Source: Vanessa cardui (taxonomy: Eukaryota > Arthropoda > Insecta > Lepidoptera > Nymphalidae). From it: a stretch of DNA of 64,000 nucleotides. Under the pieces are notes generated by a model that saw only the letters and a program-made list of their open reading frames with translations, had not been told where the DNA came from and did no database searches. The stretch covers positions 4,533,501 through 4,597,500 of the forward strand of contig NC_061141.1 in NCBI RefSeq assembly GCF_905220365.1, written 5' to 3'. A program made the translations under genes and the position numbers. Below, piece after piece: positions 61,701 to 64,000 of the stretch; positions within the stretch are counted from its first letter, which is position 1; every line of letters starts with the position of its first letter.

Positions 61701-63751
61701 TTTTTTATAAGAAATCATTTACTGACGGACTAAAACGATTGACGCAATTATTGTAGGCGCTGCTCTTTTTTTCTCCTTGCCTTCATAATTATTTGTCAAT
61801 AAATTAAATTATTTATTAAATTACTAGTATATCGTATACATATAAATATGACGTAAACCCAATAGATAGTAATAACTTTTCAGAATTGATGCGAATTCGA
61901 GCATGATTTTGTAACAAACAATCAATCTCAGAATCTTTCGAATGACATTATGAATCTGATTAAATGTTTCTATTTTATAATTTCAGGAAGTGCAGGGCGA
62001 TGGTGAGTGCTGCGCGATATGTATAGAGCCTTACAAGGTCTCTGAGACTCTCCGCTCCCTGCCTTGTCGGTGAGTCTTGTAGTTCTTCTTCTTTTTTCTC
62101 ATTTCCTTTCATGGCTGACTGTACTAATTTGGTACGGTCAGGAAAAACATTACCATACCATTATATATTATTGAAATGATATTGAATGAATAACGTTTCT
62201 ACCAATATAATTATGCCAAAAAAAAAAAGTGCTATGTGTAAATTACTACAAGAAATTTATTTATAAATCATAGAATTAAACAATTCATAATCACTTGTTC
62301 GCCAAATTTCTTTCCAAGAGCAATAGCGACACGTATGGCGTGCGAGTGAGATACCACTATATCTAAATTGTTTACAATGTATTTTTCCAGACACGATTTC
62401 CATAAGAATTGCATCGACCCGTGGCTGTTGGAACACCGGACGTGTCCCATGTGTAAGATGGACATACTGAAGTACTATGGATTTGTGGTGAGTTATACTG
62501 TATGTATTATGTTATACGTATAATTTAAAAATATATTCGTTGCGTCGTGTATTCTCGATTCCAATAATAAACGGCAGTAAAGATAAACGAACGATTATCA
62601 AAATTTACGCTACTAATTTATCATTGTTTAAAGCAACTATTTCAATCAAATACTTTATATCCCATTTAATATGACATACGTAAAAAAACGTGCTGAAAGC
62701 ATTTAAATAAGTCAAAAATGCAACTTCAAAATTTATTTTAAAAAAAGTATCAATTAAAATTTATTTTTTATTCTGATTTATAAAAACGACTAGACACTGG
62801 ATATTTTTTGATATTTAAACAATAATTATCGCTCCAAATTTAAAAATGCGAGACGAAAAACGATCTTATTTCAATTTTTTCCTCAAAAAAGCCTCAAAAC
62901 AATAAAAATCATTATAAACCTTATTCTGCAGATTATTTAACAACATAACCGTTTTTTTAGCTTTCCAAAAACTAGGAAATTATTTCAAAGCAACCGAAAT
63001 AAAATGACCAAAAAGGACGCTGGTGGAAATTCGTACGAACATTAATTAATTCGTCCTAAAATTCGTCGCTCTTTAAAATTCCCACAAAAATAATAATCAA
63101 TGTAATGAAAACTTACTCAATATAAGTTAAAAATAAAATAATAATTTTTTAAAACAGTTTAATAGTTAAGTTATAAGTAAGATATTCTGTAATTCAGCCT
63201 CATTGAAGTTCTTGCTCGAAGTGACTATTGCAAGCACATTATTTTCCTAAGTTGTGATTTAACTACCAAACGCGTCAAATTATTCCGCATCATACTTGAT
63301 CTTCTGTAGATTATTATGGCTAGACTCCATAATTCATTTGATCCATTACATATAAATCAACCGGCATTCAGTCCGGACTTACGGCTCAGGCCAAGAAATG
63401 GGTCCTACACTGTTGCAATTAGGAAAATTGAAGATCGCGTAACATTAATACCAAAAACTGTAGTCCCTCTCTCTCTGGTATATATTTTGTCTCGTAATCT
63501 TCTTTCTGTCTACTTAAGTCTTCTTTGCTTCTCGCGAAGGATTTTTGTGCACTTTCTCACTCCAATGAAGATGTCATTATTGTAGTTAGTAATCCCATCT
63601 GGATCCAATTAGGCTTCAAATGGTCCAGTTTTTTTTTCAAACAAGATTCTTGAATCGGCAGTAAGCAAGAATTTACAAAAAATAACTCTTCTTTCAGGAA
63701 CCTCTTCGTGAGGATAACGGTAAGGATGGAATCCTGCATTATGCACTGTAG
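19565..63751 (+). CDS. gol: Goliath-type PA-TM-RING E3 ubiquitin ligase, nine coding exons
   Basis: Membrane-anchored RING-H2 E3 ligase of the goliath/RNF130/RNF150 branch. Family members sit in the endosomal system and transfer ubiquitin from an E2 to membrane-traffic proteins; the Drosophila relatives Goliath and Godzilla act on recycling endosomes. The joined exons give 352 residues: signal peptide about 1-25, PA domain about 70-205 (core PWIAVIRRGSCNF at 119-131, VLIYNDRD at 146-153), transmembrane helix about 215-237, YIQRFRY at 237-243, RING-H2 at 284-324 (C284, C287, C302, H304, H307, C310, C321, C324). Possible N-glycosylation sites are N52, N142, N169 and N211. All splice phases agree (exon sum 1059 nt). 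The membrane-to-RING region resembles goliath more than Godzilla/RNF13, from recall of family sequences. The protein is shorter than the roughly 460-residue Drosophila Goliath because the C-terminal tail is brief; a longer isoform is possible. Confidence 0.95.
20363..20510 (+). repeat. AAATGCGAAAGTAACTCTGT-type dispersed repeat, truncated
   Basis: Begins ATTAATATTAAAAATGTGAA, with ACTGAAACGAATTTGATCAA inside; the 3' end is diverged. Confidence 0.55.
21400..21530 (+). repeat. Diverged SINE-like tail
   Basis: TTTACCATCAGATGGCGTGG and GTCGTCCGCCTACC resemble the 3' end of the GGTGGTAGGGCTTTGTGC family. The upstream part is unrecognised. Confidence 0.4.
21825..21965 (-). repeat. Less AT-rich repeat remnant
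   Basis: On the minus strand it reads GGGTTTAATGAGAGGAACCT and ACCGGCACAGAGCCCCACCG. I recall similar stretches dispersed in other Lepidoptera. It could be coding DNA of an old retroelement; the frame is open but short, and no domain is recognised. Confidence 0.4.
22339..22509 (+). repeat. AAATGCGAAAGTAACTCTGT-type dispersed repeat
   Basis: ACTGAAACGAATTTGATGTT, then CTAACACTAGATGACAAGAC and a GGGCAACAACTAGTA end. The 5' part is degraded. Confidence 0.55.
23203..23440 (+). repeat. tRNA-SINE 1, near full length
   Basis: Head ACCTCCGTGGTCGAGTAGTG; the B box is changed to GGGTTAGATTCCCGG. Body and tail follow the family, ending in a short TATTTATTATTATAA stretch. Same orientation as gol. Confidence 0.8.
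25375..25421. repeat. Perfect 21-bp hairpin with 5-nt loop
   Basis: Arm 25375-25395 (GATCACATCCGAATTAAGTA plus C) pairs perfectly with 25401-25421 around the loop GCTAT. The paralogous MITE at 58717 has only the first arm, so the second arm is an inverted duplication acquired by this copy. Confidence 0.85.
25452..25664 (+). repeat. CTAGCTGTGCCCGCGGC dispersed repeat nested in a MITE
   Basis: Starts CTAGCTGTGCCCGCGGCC, continues GTTACTCCTTATTATATCAG and GAAAGTCCCGTCAAAATC, and ends TTTTATTATATGTATAGAT. It splits the MITE at 25329, so it is younger than that element. Confidence 0.8.
26283..26468 (+). repeat. CTAGCGACCCG dispersed repeat, internally deleted
   Basis: ACTAGCCCCGACTTCGCAC at the start, the AACGCATCAAAATCCGTTG block and the GACTTTGTTTTTTACTGTGT end are present; about 80 bp of the middle is missing. 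Confidence 0.65.
26724..26763. repeat. Perfect 17-bp hairpin with 6-nt loop
   Basis: TACTTCTAACAAAAACT at 26724-26740 pairs with its exact reverse complement at 26747-26763 around CCTAGT. No recognised element surrounds it. Confidence 0.75.
27503..27825 (+). repeat. tRNA-SINE 2 with a large internal fold-back
   Basis: The head AGATGGTCCAGTGGTTAGAA contains the A box, and GCGGGTTCGAACCCAGG contains a perfect B box about 35 bp later. The middle carries a 35-bp inverted duplication (27599-27674). The tail has AATGGAAGAGGAGGCC and GTAGTGGGAAATTTACAG. Other copies: 34509 (-), 42091 (-), 44183, 47383 (head only) and 52792 (-). Confidence 0.85.
27599..27674. repeat. Perfect 35-bp hairpin with 6-nt loop
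   Basis: The arm at 27599-27633 (core TTTTCCTTCACCGCCACGAG) is matched without error by 27640-27674 around TTAATT. The second arm is normal SINE sequence; the first is an inverted copy of it replacing the usual spacer. It is transcribed as part of the gol pre-mRNA if intron 1 is transcribed through. Confidence 0.9.
28147..28386 (+). repeat. tRNA-SINE 1, full length
   Basis: Head ACTTCCATGGTCGAGTGATG; perfect B box in CGGGTTCGATTCCCGG; the body ends with CATATTTATTTATTATC. Same strand as gol, opposite to the copies at 33172 and 36579. Confidence 0.85.
28655..28700 (+). repeat. Fragment of the ACCGGTTCGGAAAGTAG repeat
   Basis: Contains ATCGGCAAGAAACTCCGTAG, the right half of the element at 11273. 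A Tc1-like MITE inserted just downstream. Confidence 0.5.
28713..28903. mobile_element. Tc1/mariner-like MITE, copy 1
   Basis: A 191-bp element with inverted ends CAGTCGGGGTAAGAATAG and (reverse complement of the right end) CAGTCAGAGTAAGAAAAC, flanked by TA on both sides (28711-28712, 28904-28905). CAGT termini with TA duplication are typical of the Tc1/mariner superfamily. It is non-coding. Opposite in orientation to the copies at 35225 and 52068. Confidence 0.88.
29570..29645 (-). repeat. tRNA-SINE 2 tail fragment
   Basis: AACAGCTTGTAAAGGTCTTA and ACGCCTCCTCTCCTCAATAG match the reversed 3' end of tRNA-SINE 2. Confidence 0.5.
30254..30440 (-). repeat. CTAGCGACCCG dispersed repeat, partial
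   Basis: Reverse copy: ATAAAATAAAGTTGCTCACC, ATGCTTAGATCTTCAAATTA, TTTTTGTATATAATACATGG and GTGCGAAGCCGGGGTGGG. Confidence 0.65.
30995..31216 (+). repeat. Composite of CGAAAGTAACTCTGT-type repeat and an AAAGCCGCGGGTAACAGCTAG end
   Basis: It starts ATTAATATTATAAATGCGAA, but its 3' half is different from the other copies and ends GCAAAGCCGCGGGTAACAGC followed by TAGTA. It may represent a related subfamily. Confidence 0.55.
31318..31608 (+). repeat. GGTGGTAGGGCTTTGTGC SINE-like element, full length
   Basis: The best preserved copy: TTGGTGGTAGGGCTTTGTGC, ACAGTACTCAGTATTGTTGT, TTAGTTCCCAAGGTTGGTGG and the tail CGTCCGCCAAGCTATACC then AAAAAA. Confidence 0.8.
32942..33135 (-). repeat. AAATGCGAAAGTAACTCTGT-type dispersed repeat
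   Basis: Reverse copy: TACTAGTTGTTGCCTGAGGC, GCGTCATGTGTTAGGCAAAA and AGACAGTTACTTTCACATTT then ATAATAATATATTTATATTAGG. It is followed after about 40 bp by a reverse tRNA-SINE 1. Confidence 0.7.
33172..33398 (-). repeat. tRNA-SINE 1, full length
   Basis: On the minus strand: head GACCTCCATGGTCGGGTGGT, perfect B box in CCCGGGTTCGATTCCTGG, and a body through GATTTCCATAACAAAAGTGC. Antisense to gol and inverted relative to the copies at 23203, 28147 and 38350. Confidence 0.85.
34509..34770 (-). repeat. tRNA-SINE 2, near full length, diverged head
   Basis: Minus-strand tail signature (AACAGCCTGAAAATTTCTCA on +), CACGATGTTTTCCGTCACCG in the middle and the head GAGATGGCCAGGTGGTTTTA. The B box is degraded (TTGGTTCAAACCC). 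Confidence 0.75.
34978..35040 (-). repeat. ACCGGTTCGGAAAGTAG repeat, diverged
   Basis: ACTGAGTTTCTTGTCGGTTC and GTCGTAGCTTCACTTAA are the reverse of the element at 11273. Confidence 0.45.
35225..35420. mobile_element. Tc1/mariner-like MITE, copy 2
   Basis: A 196-bp element from CAGTCAGATTAAGAAAATCT to TTCTTACCCCGACTG, with TA at 35223-35224 and 35421-35422. The internal sequence AAGTCTTGAACTCTTAGTAC is shared with the copies at 28713 (inverted) and 52068. Confidence 0.88.
35512..35740 (+). repeat. AAATGCGAAAGTAACTCTGT-type repeat, diverged
   Basis: CTAATATTGTAAGTTTGAAA, a short CTAT-rich run (TCTATCTGTCTATCTATCTG) and ACTAACGTATTTATAATATT. It abuts the LINE 3'-end fragment at 35748. Confidence 0.5.
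35748..35882 (+). pseudogene. LINE 3'-end fragment with intact terminal reading frame
   Basis: The frame from 35748 encodes RLIASTGDRRAGSFFAQRIG followed by IAIQRGNAASILAT and stops with TAG at 35880. The IAIQRGNAAS pattern recurs near the C-terminus of lepidopteran non-LTR retrotransposon proteins, from recall. It begins directly after a dispersed repeat ending near 35740 and has no upstream coding sequence, so it is a 5'-truncated insertion. Confidence 0.55.
36579..36826 (-). repeat. tRNA-SINE 1 with inverted duplication around the B box
   Basis: The tail on + begins AATAAATAAATATAAGACAA; the head on the minus strand is CTCCGTGGTCGAGTAGTGTA. The B-box region is present twice, head to head (36724-36751 and 36759-36786), so one B box exists on each strand. 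The longest open frame here (36535-36915, minus) is only this rearranged SINE. Confidence 0.8.
36724..36786. repeat. 28-bp hairpin around a SINE B box, 7-nt loop
   Basis: Arms 36724-36751 and 36759-36786 are reverse complements with two mismatches, separated by ACACTAC. Both arms contain the B-box region (GGGAATCGATTC / GATTCGATTCCC). Confidence 0.8.
37684..37960 (+). repeat. CTAGCTGTGCCCGCGGC dispersed repeat
   Basis: GCGATCTTGTACGCGTTTGA, GTTACTCCTTATTATATGAG, ATCGGTCCAGCCGTTCCAGA and the end AAATTATTGTATGTAATATA. The CTAGC start is altered. Confidence 0.7.
38350..38576 (+). repeat. tRNA-SINE 1 lacking its B box
   Basis: Head CGACCTCCGTGGTCGAGTTG; after GGGTACGCCACT the B-box region is deleted, resuming at GGCCGAGTCCATGTAG. 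The rest follows the family to CATATTTATTTATTATT. Confidence 0.75.
38758..38824 (-). repeat. ACCGGTTCGGAAAGTAG repeat
   Basis: GAGTAACTACTGATTTTCTT and GAATCTACTTTCCGAACCGG, the reverse of the element at 11273. It abuts an open acidic reading frame on the same strand. Confidence 0.6.
39426..39659 (-). repeat. CTAGCGACCCG dispersed repeat
   Basis: ACATAGTATGAAAGAAAGTC, CTTACCGCTGTCTGTCCCTA, GTGTATAATACATGGACATA and TATTGCGGGTCGCTAGT mark a reverse copy, lacking only the short GC-rich stretch next to its 5' end. Confidence 0.75.
40543..40845 (-). repeat. CTAGCTGTGCCCGCGGC dispersed repeat with local tandem duplication
   Basis: Reverse copy from CAGTGTCTGTTTGTAATATT to the GAGGTCACAGCTAGT end. 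At 40630-40678 a unit of about 26 bp (GCGTATAGTACGTGTATAGT...) is repeated in tandem. Its outer end is capped by a hairpin, 13-bp arms around AC at 40543-40570. Confidence 0.65.
41401..41672 (+). repeat. CTAGCGACCCG dispersed repeat, full length
   Basis: ACTAGCGATCCGTCCCGGCT, TTACTATATTGTCCATGTAT, AACCTTCCTCTCGAATCTCT and GACTTTGTTTTATACTATGT. Confidence 0.8.
41838..42060 (+). repeat. tRNA-like SINE of a third family
   Basis: TCTGGTCCAGTGGCTTAAGA resembles an A box and TTGGTTCAATGACTAG a degraded B box about 30 bp later. The body has GTCTCTTGCCTCGGAAAGCC and CCGATTATGAGAGTAAGG. Only one long copy is seen in this window, with a possible fragment near 52000-52045. Confidence 0.5.
42091..42342 (-). 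repeat. tRNA-SINE 2, full length
   Basis: Preceded by an ACAACAACA run at its tail, then TTTTCCACTGCTGGGCTAAT, GAATTTTATTGAAATTAGAC, CTCACGATGTTTTCCTTCAC and the reversed head TCTAACCACTGGACCAT. Antisense to gol. Confidence 0.8.
42855..42915 (+). repeat. Short repeat GCCGGAAGATGTCTACCGCT
   Basis: The block with GGACAAAAGCCTTACCC following is one I recall as dispersed in Lepidoptera (CACTGCTGGACAAAGGCCT). Fragment only. Confidence 0.4.
43380..43530 (+). repeat. Diverged GGTGGTAGGGCTTTGTGC SINE-like fragment
   Basis: TACTCAATATTGTTGTGTTC, GAAACAGGCATAAGGAACAT and CAATGTCTAAGGCCTGG are recognisable; it ends about 400 bp before gol exon 2 with a poly-A run at 43539. Confidence 0.45.
43941..44138 (+). 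CDS. gol: gol coding exon 2: first half of PA domain
   Basis: Residues 69-134, phase 0 at both ends. The acceptor is a pyrimidine-rich tract ending TTCCTCAG at 43940; the donor is ATTAAG then GTACCC at 44139. The segment contains GKYGEGYVG, the DHTGC motif around C101 and PWIAVIRRGSCNF around C129, all typical of the protease-associated domain of this ligase family. C101 and C129 are candidates for the luminal disulfide. GC content is strikingly higher than in the flanking introns, as expected for a real exon. Confidence 0.95.
44183..44418 (+). repeat. tRNA-SINE 2
   Basis: It begins only 44 bp after the exon 2 donor: CGTGATGGTCCAGTGGTTAT (A box), GCGGGTTCATACCCAGG (B box with one change), and the tail GAAGAGGCTTCAGCCCAGCA. 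Same strand as gol. Confidence 0.8.
45037..45296 (-). repeat. CTAGCGACCCG dispersed repeat
   Basis: CATAGTATAAAACAAAGTTG, CTTACCGCTGTCTGTATGCT, ATAATGCATGGACACTATAG and GCACTCTTGCGAAGCCTGG, ending GGGCGCTAGTAT. Confidence 0.75.
46006..46272 (+). repeat. CTAGCTGTGCCCGCGGC dispersed repeat, full length
   Basis: CTAGCTATGCCCGAAACTTT, GTTACTCCTCATTATATCAG, CGGTCCAGCCGTTCCAGAGA and ACTCCAATTTTATTATATAT. Confidence 0.75.
46849..47103 (+). repeat. CTAGCGACCCG dispersed repeat, diverged
   Basis: ACTATATACCGGTCCCGGCT at the start, with local ATACATGTA duplications around 46875-46915 and the end CTCTGTTTTATATTATGTAA. Confidence 0.55.
47383..47510 (+). repeat. tRNA-SINE 2 head
   Basis: GAGCCATGTTGGTCCAGTGG then AGGTGTTCAAATCCGGG: a recognisable A box and degraded B box. 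It is cut off shortly before the reverse SINE-like element at 47632. Confidence 0.6.
47632..47906 (-). repeat. GGTGGTAGGGCTTTGTGC SINE-like element, full length, antisense to gol
   Basis: Starts GGTAGACGGACGAGCATATG, passes GACAATGACGCTGTAAGAAA and CACAACAATACTGCGTATTG, and ends GGGCTTGCACAAAGTCCTAC then CACCAAG. Confidence 0.8.
48428..48664 (-). repeat. Two tRNA-SINE 2 tails in the same orientation
   Basis: 48428-48528 (CAGTCTGCAAATAACCCACT, GGCCTAGGCCTCCTTTCCC) and 48570-48664 (GCTTTTCCACTGCTGGGCTT, CATTGCTCCAATGCGAGTTG) are two 5'-truncated copies about 40 bp apart. This could be a local duplication or two insertions. Confidence 0.6.
49674..49773 (+). CDS. gol: gol coding exon 3: PA domain core
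   Basis: Residues 135-167 plus the first base of codon 168. The acceptor is TCTTCTCTTTAAG; the donor is GAC then GTAAGT, a strong site. The sequence VQNAWRANASAVLIYND continues the PA fold directly from exon 2, with the sequon NAS at 142-144 and the conserved IYND strand. Phase 1 matches the first two bases of exon 4. Confidence 0.95.
50497..50745 (+). repeat. GGTGGTAGGGCTTTGTGC SINE-like element, old copy
   Basis: GGTGGTAGGACTTTGTCCAT, TATTCTACCACCAAACAAT, GTGTAACTACAGGCACAAGG and AAAGTTGGCGGCGCATTACC; more diverged than the other long copies. Confidence 0.7.
51195..51285 (+). repeat. Possible SINE-like tail
   Basis: GATAGTCACTTTCCATCAGA and AGTCTCCTGCTAGTTTAC resemble distant versions of the GGTGGTAGGGCTTTGTGC family tail and the block at 260-340. 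Confidence 0.3.
52068..52263. mobile_element. Tc1/mariner-like MITE, copy 3
   Basis: A 196-bp element: CAGCCAGAGTAAGAAAACCT on the left and TTTTCTTACCCCGACTT on the right, with TA at 52066-52067 and 52264-52265. Same orientation as the copy at 35225. Confidence 0.86.
52436..52575 (-). repeat. CTAGCGACCCG repeat fragment
   Basis: GCCATAGATCTTTTAAACTA, TTTTATCAATTAGCAGAGCG and TACTCGGGAGAAGCCGAGAC then GACTAGC: a diverged reverse copy. Confidence 0.5.
52788..53057 (-). repeat. tRNA-SINE 2, full length
   Basis: An ACAACAACAACA tail, then CCTGTAAATTTCCCACTGCT, CACGATGTTTTCCTTCATCG, GTGCTTGCCTGGGTTTGAAC and the reversed head CCAACCACTGCGCCATTG. Confidence 0.82.
53446..53640 (-). repeat. AAATGCGAAAGTAACTCTGT-type dispersed repeat
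   Basis: ACTAGTTGTCGCACGCGGCT, GTCATGTATCAGGCAAAAAC and GATACTTACATATTTATAAT then ATTAGTATAGAT. Confidence 0.7.
53652..53832 (+). repeat. Locally repeated element, copy 1
   Basis: Shares AACTTATCACTTCTGTTAAC, CAATAGCTCAAGGGACAG and CCGTAAACCATTGGGCTATC with the segment at 54573-54745. It resembles a dispersed lepidopteran repeat; family unknown. Confidence 0.55.
54008..54290 (+). repeat. CTAGCGACCCG dispersed repeat, diverged
   Basis: TGCTAGCAACCCGCCCCGGC, ACATCACGTTACAAACTTCT, AACAAAATCCGTTGCG and TCTTTTATACTATGTAATGA, with an extra insertion near 54200-54260. Confidence 0.65.
54340..54515 (+). repeat. Diverged GGTGGTAGGGCTTTGTGC SINE-like copy
   Basis: TATTCTACCGTCCAACAACG, GTTGGGTTCCGGCTTGAAGG and AATTACAGGCACAAGGAACG. 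Confidence 0.55.
54573..54745 (+). repeat. Locally repeated element, copy 2
   Basis: AGTTTATCACTTGTGTTAGT, GACAATAGCCTAAGAGGTTA and GGCCCGTAAACTATTGGCG correspond to copy 1 at 53652, about 900 bp away in the same orientation. Confidence 0.55.
55780..56055 (+). repeat. GGTGGTAGGGCTTTGTGC SINE-like element
   Basis: Starts near GGTGCAAGCCCGTCTGGGTA and continues through the whole family sequence to GTATACGCTCGTGCGCCAAA and ATAAAAAATAT. It is missing about 15 bp at its 5' end. Confidence 0.78.
57505..57741 (-). repeat. CTAGCTGTGCCCGCGGC repeat next to gol exon 4
   Basis: Reverse copy from CATATAATAAAATTTGAGTG to AAATTCAAACGCGCAGCTAG then TCGGGGTCTTTGCTAG. Its proximal end lies about 34 bp upstream of the exon 4 acceptor, so the intron's pyrimidine tract and likely branch point are confined to the short gap 57742-57775 or to repeat-derived sequence. 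Confidence 0.75.
57776..57908 (+). CDS. gol: gol coding exon 4: end of PA domain
   Basis: Completes codon 168 and runs to the first two bases of codon 212. It encodes NISAVFTYKWKGEEITRL and then the stretch leading to the membrane, with sequons at N169 and N211. The acceptor TGTCTGTTGCAG is good. The donor is AACAA then GTTCGT, a poor match to the insect consensus, but it is the only nearby GT that keeps the frame into exon 5; the GT at 57913 gives the wrong phase. A dispersed repeat ends about 34 bases upstream of the acceptor. Confidence 0.93.
57953..58518 (+). repeat. CTAGCGACCCG-type repeat split by a hAT-like MITE
   Basis: The left part 57953-58002 (CACATTCCGGCTTCGCAAGG) and right part 58328-58518 (AAACCTTCCTCGCGAATCCG, CGTTTAGTAGTTTTGGAGC, GGTTTTATAATATGTAGCG) flank the MITE and its target duplication. 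The repeat is therefore older than the MITE. Confidence 0.65.
58011..58319. mobile_element. hAT-like MITE, copy 2, with 8-bp target duplication
   Basis: A 309-bp element from CAATGACATTCTAATAAACA to TGTTTACTAGAACATCATTG, with ATCTCAAA repeated exactly at 58003-58010 and 58320-58327. It is longer than copy 1 mainly through a local duplication of ATAATTATGATG near 58187-58228. Non-coding; it would need a transposase from elsewhere. Confidence 0.9.
58717..59044. mobile_element. TAGTACGACAC MITE with about 35-bp terminal inverted repeats
   Basis: The left end TAGTACGACACAACTTAGAT and the reverse complement of the right end, TAGTACGACACAAATTAGAT, continue together through GTAGCATCGG with one mismatch and one indel. 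TA (or TATA, if the element starts at GTACGAC) flanks both ends. The superfamily is unsettled; a TA duplication favours Tc1/mariner. A truncated copy is at 25329. Confidence 0.82.
59994..60111 (+). CDS. gol: gol coding exon 5: transmembrane helix
   Basis: Completes K212 and encodes residues 213-251. The hydrophobic span LFVSISFIVLMVISLAW and following residues is the single membrane helix, followed by the cytosolic YIQRFRYIHAKDRLS, a signature of goliath/RNF130/RNF150 proteins. The acceptor is TTTATTTCCAG; the donor is CTCTCG then GTAAGT, phase 0. Confidence 0.96.
60112..60649 (+). other. gol: gol intron 5 (538 bp) with a reverse SINE-like fragment
   Basis: GTAAGT to TTTTTCCAG. The part 60390-60560 resembles the GGTGGTAGGGCTTTGTGC repeat family in reverse, recognisable from GCCACCTGATGGTAAGTGG. 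An open frame runs through it into exon 6 in a different frame from gol and is not a gene. Confidence 0.8.
60390..60560 (-). repeat. Reverse GGTGGTAGGGCTTTGTGC SINE-like fragment in intron 5
   Basis: GCCACCTGATGGTAAGTGGT, GATATTAACTATTCCTGACA and TTCACCTTTCCAACCGGACA correspond to the reversed family with moderate divergence. Confidence 0.55.
60650..60721 (+). CDS. gol: gol coding exon 6: juxtamembrane basic linker
   Basis: Residues 252-275 (KRLCCAAKKALSKIPVKNLK and on), phase 0 at both ends. The acceptor is TTGTTTTTCCAG; the donor is GATAGG then GTGAGT. The KKALSKIP stretch corresponds to the KKAI(S/M)K motif between membrane and RING in relatives. The adjacent cysteines C255 and C256 just inside the membrane could be palmitoylated, which is inference only. 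Confidence 0.93.
60722..61986 (+). other. gol: gol intron 6 (about 1.3 kb)
   Basis: GTGAGT to TTTCAG. Mostly AT-rich and featureless. The only recognisable content is a short fragment of tRNA-SINE 1 at 61590-61612. Confidence 0.85.
61590..61612 (+). repeat. tRNA-SINE 1 body fragment
   Basis: AAGTGCTTTAGCTACTTACA then TTG is identical to the body of tRNA-SINE 1; only about 23 bp remain. Confidence 0.4.
61987..62069 (+). CDS. gol: gol coding exon 7: first half of RING-H2 finger
   Basis: Residues 276-302 plus two bases of codon 303. It contains C284-x2-C287 within CCAICIEPYKVSE, then LRSLPC with C302. The acceptor is ATAATTTCAG; the donor is TGTCG then GTGAGT. The RING is thus interrupted by an intron just after its third zinc ligand. 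Confidence 0.96.
62070..62390 (+). other. gol: gol intron 7 (321 bp)
   Basis: GTGAGT to TTTTTCCAG, separating the two halves of the RING finger. No repeat or other feature is seen. Confidence 0.88.
62391..62487 (+). CDS. gol: gol coding exon 8: second half of RING-H2 finger
   Basis: Completes R303 and encodes residues 304-335: HDFHKNCIDPWLLEHRTCPM and the final zinc-ligand cysteine. Ligands are H304, H307, C310, C321 and C324. The conserved tryptophan W314, expected at the E2-binding surface, is present. The tail KMDILKYYGFV follows the family pattern. The acceptor is GTATTTTTCCAG; the donor is TTTGTG then GTGAGT, phase 0. Confidence 0.96.
62488..63697 (+). other. gol: gol intron 8 (about 1.2 kb)
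   Basis: GTGAGT to CTTTCAG. AT-rich, no recognisable repeat. An 89-codon open frame around 63316-63585 has no domain I recognise and no link to the gol frame. Confidence 0.8.
63698..63751 (+). CDS. gol: gol coding exon 9: short C-terminal tail and stop, or internal exon of a longer isoform
   Basis: The acceptor CTCTTCTTTCAG at 63697 joins exon 8 in phase 0 and encodes 17 residues (EPLREDNGKDGILHYAL) followed by TAG at 63749. Inside the exon, ACG then GTAAGG at 63720 is a good donor; using it would end the exon at 63719 in phase 1 and extend the protein beyond the window. No AATAAA signal is visible before 64000, which leaves both readings open. Confidence 0.65.
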   Translation, partial: EPLREDNGKDGILHYAL

Positions 63752-64000
63752 AACACGCTGTGTGTGCTGTGCTCTGTTACAGAGTGTCTCGGATACGCTT
63801 ATTAATTCTTTAATTTGGCTAAATTACAAAATACCCTCTTTATAACTAAGCTATTGAACTGTTTATGTGTGTAAATTTTATTTTAAATTTGTATTAAGTT
63901 AAGTAAGTAAGTTTTTTACATTGGCTATTATTTTTAATTAATTTAGTGTGAATTTTAAAGAGCGACTTTTAGTACGAATTCGTTCATGTTCGAAAACGAA
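63752..64000 (+). other. gol: 3' UTR or further intron of gol
   Basis: AT-rich sequence after the exon 9 stop. No canonical AATAAA polyadenylation signal is visible, so it is undecided whether this is the start of a long 3' UTR or the intron of a longer isoform. Confidence 0.5.

Noticed and set aside
1..64000. A bacterial-type operon, CRISPR array or phage-like system
   Set aside because: Spliced exons, SINEs and base composition show nuclear insect DNA; no prokaryotic gene clusters or long uninterrupted frames are present.

Overview
This 64 kb window is nuclear DNA from a lepidopteran insect, probably a nymphalid butterfly. It is AT-rich, its genes have small exons in long introns, and it is littered with short interspersed elements of the kinds that recur throughout butterfly genomes: tRNA-derived SINEs with readable pol III A and B boxes, the GGTGGTAGGGCTTTGTGC family, CTAGC-initiated repeats and small inverted-repeat transposons. 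The taxon is inferred from this style and from recall of such repeats; no species is claimed.

One protein-coding gene can be supported, on the + strand: the goliath (gol) / RNF130-RNF150 type E3 ubiquitin ligase. I joined nine coding exons by hand (19565-19768, 43941-44138, 49674-49773, 57776-57908, 59994-60111, 60650-60721, 61987-62069, 62391-62487, 63698-63751). Every junction is GT-AG and in phase, and the exons sum to 1059 nt, a 352-residue type I membrane protein: signal peptide, luminal PA domain, one transmembrane helix, basic juxtamembrane segment and a complete C3H2C3 RING-H2 finger. The last exon also contains a good splice donor, so a longer isoform may continue past the window.

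Layout: 1-19128 is upstream intergenic DNA with repeat fossils and one promoter-like oddity near 6.6 kb. 19129-19564 is the likely promoter/5' UTR. 19769-43940 is a 24 kb first intron packed with SINEs, MITEs and several near-perfect short-loop hairpins. 44139-57775 holds introns 2 and 3. 57909-63697 carries the membrane and RING exons with shorter introns. 63752-64000 is 3' UTR or intron.

No new multi-gene system is visible. The best non-gene signals are: a hAT-like MITE family with exact 8-bp target duplications at both copies; a Tc1/mariner-like MITE with three copies flanked by TA; nested insertions with a paralogous empty site; a cluster of snap-back hairpins inside the transcribed first intron, one with 35-bp perfect arms; and a repeat sitting about 34 nt upstream of the exon 4 acceptor, paired with a weak exon 4 donor.
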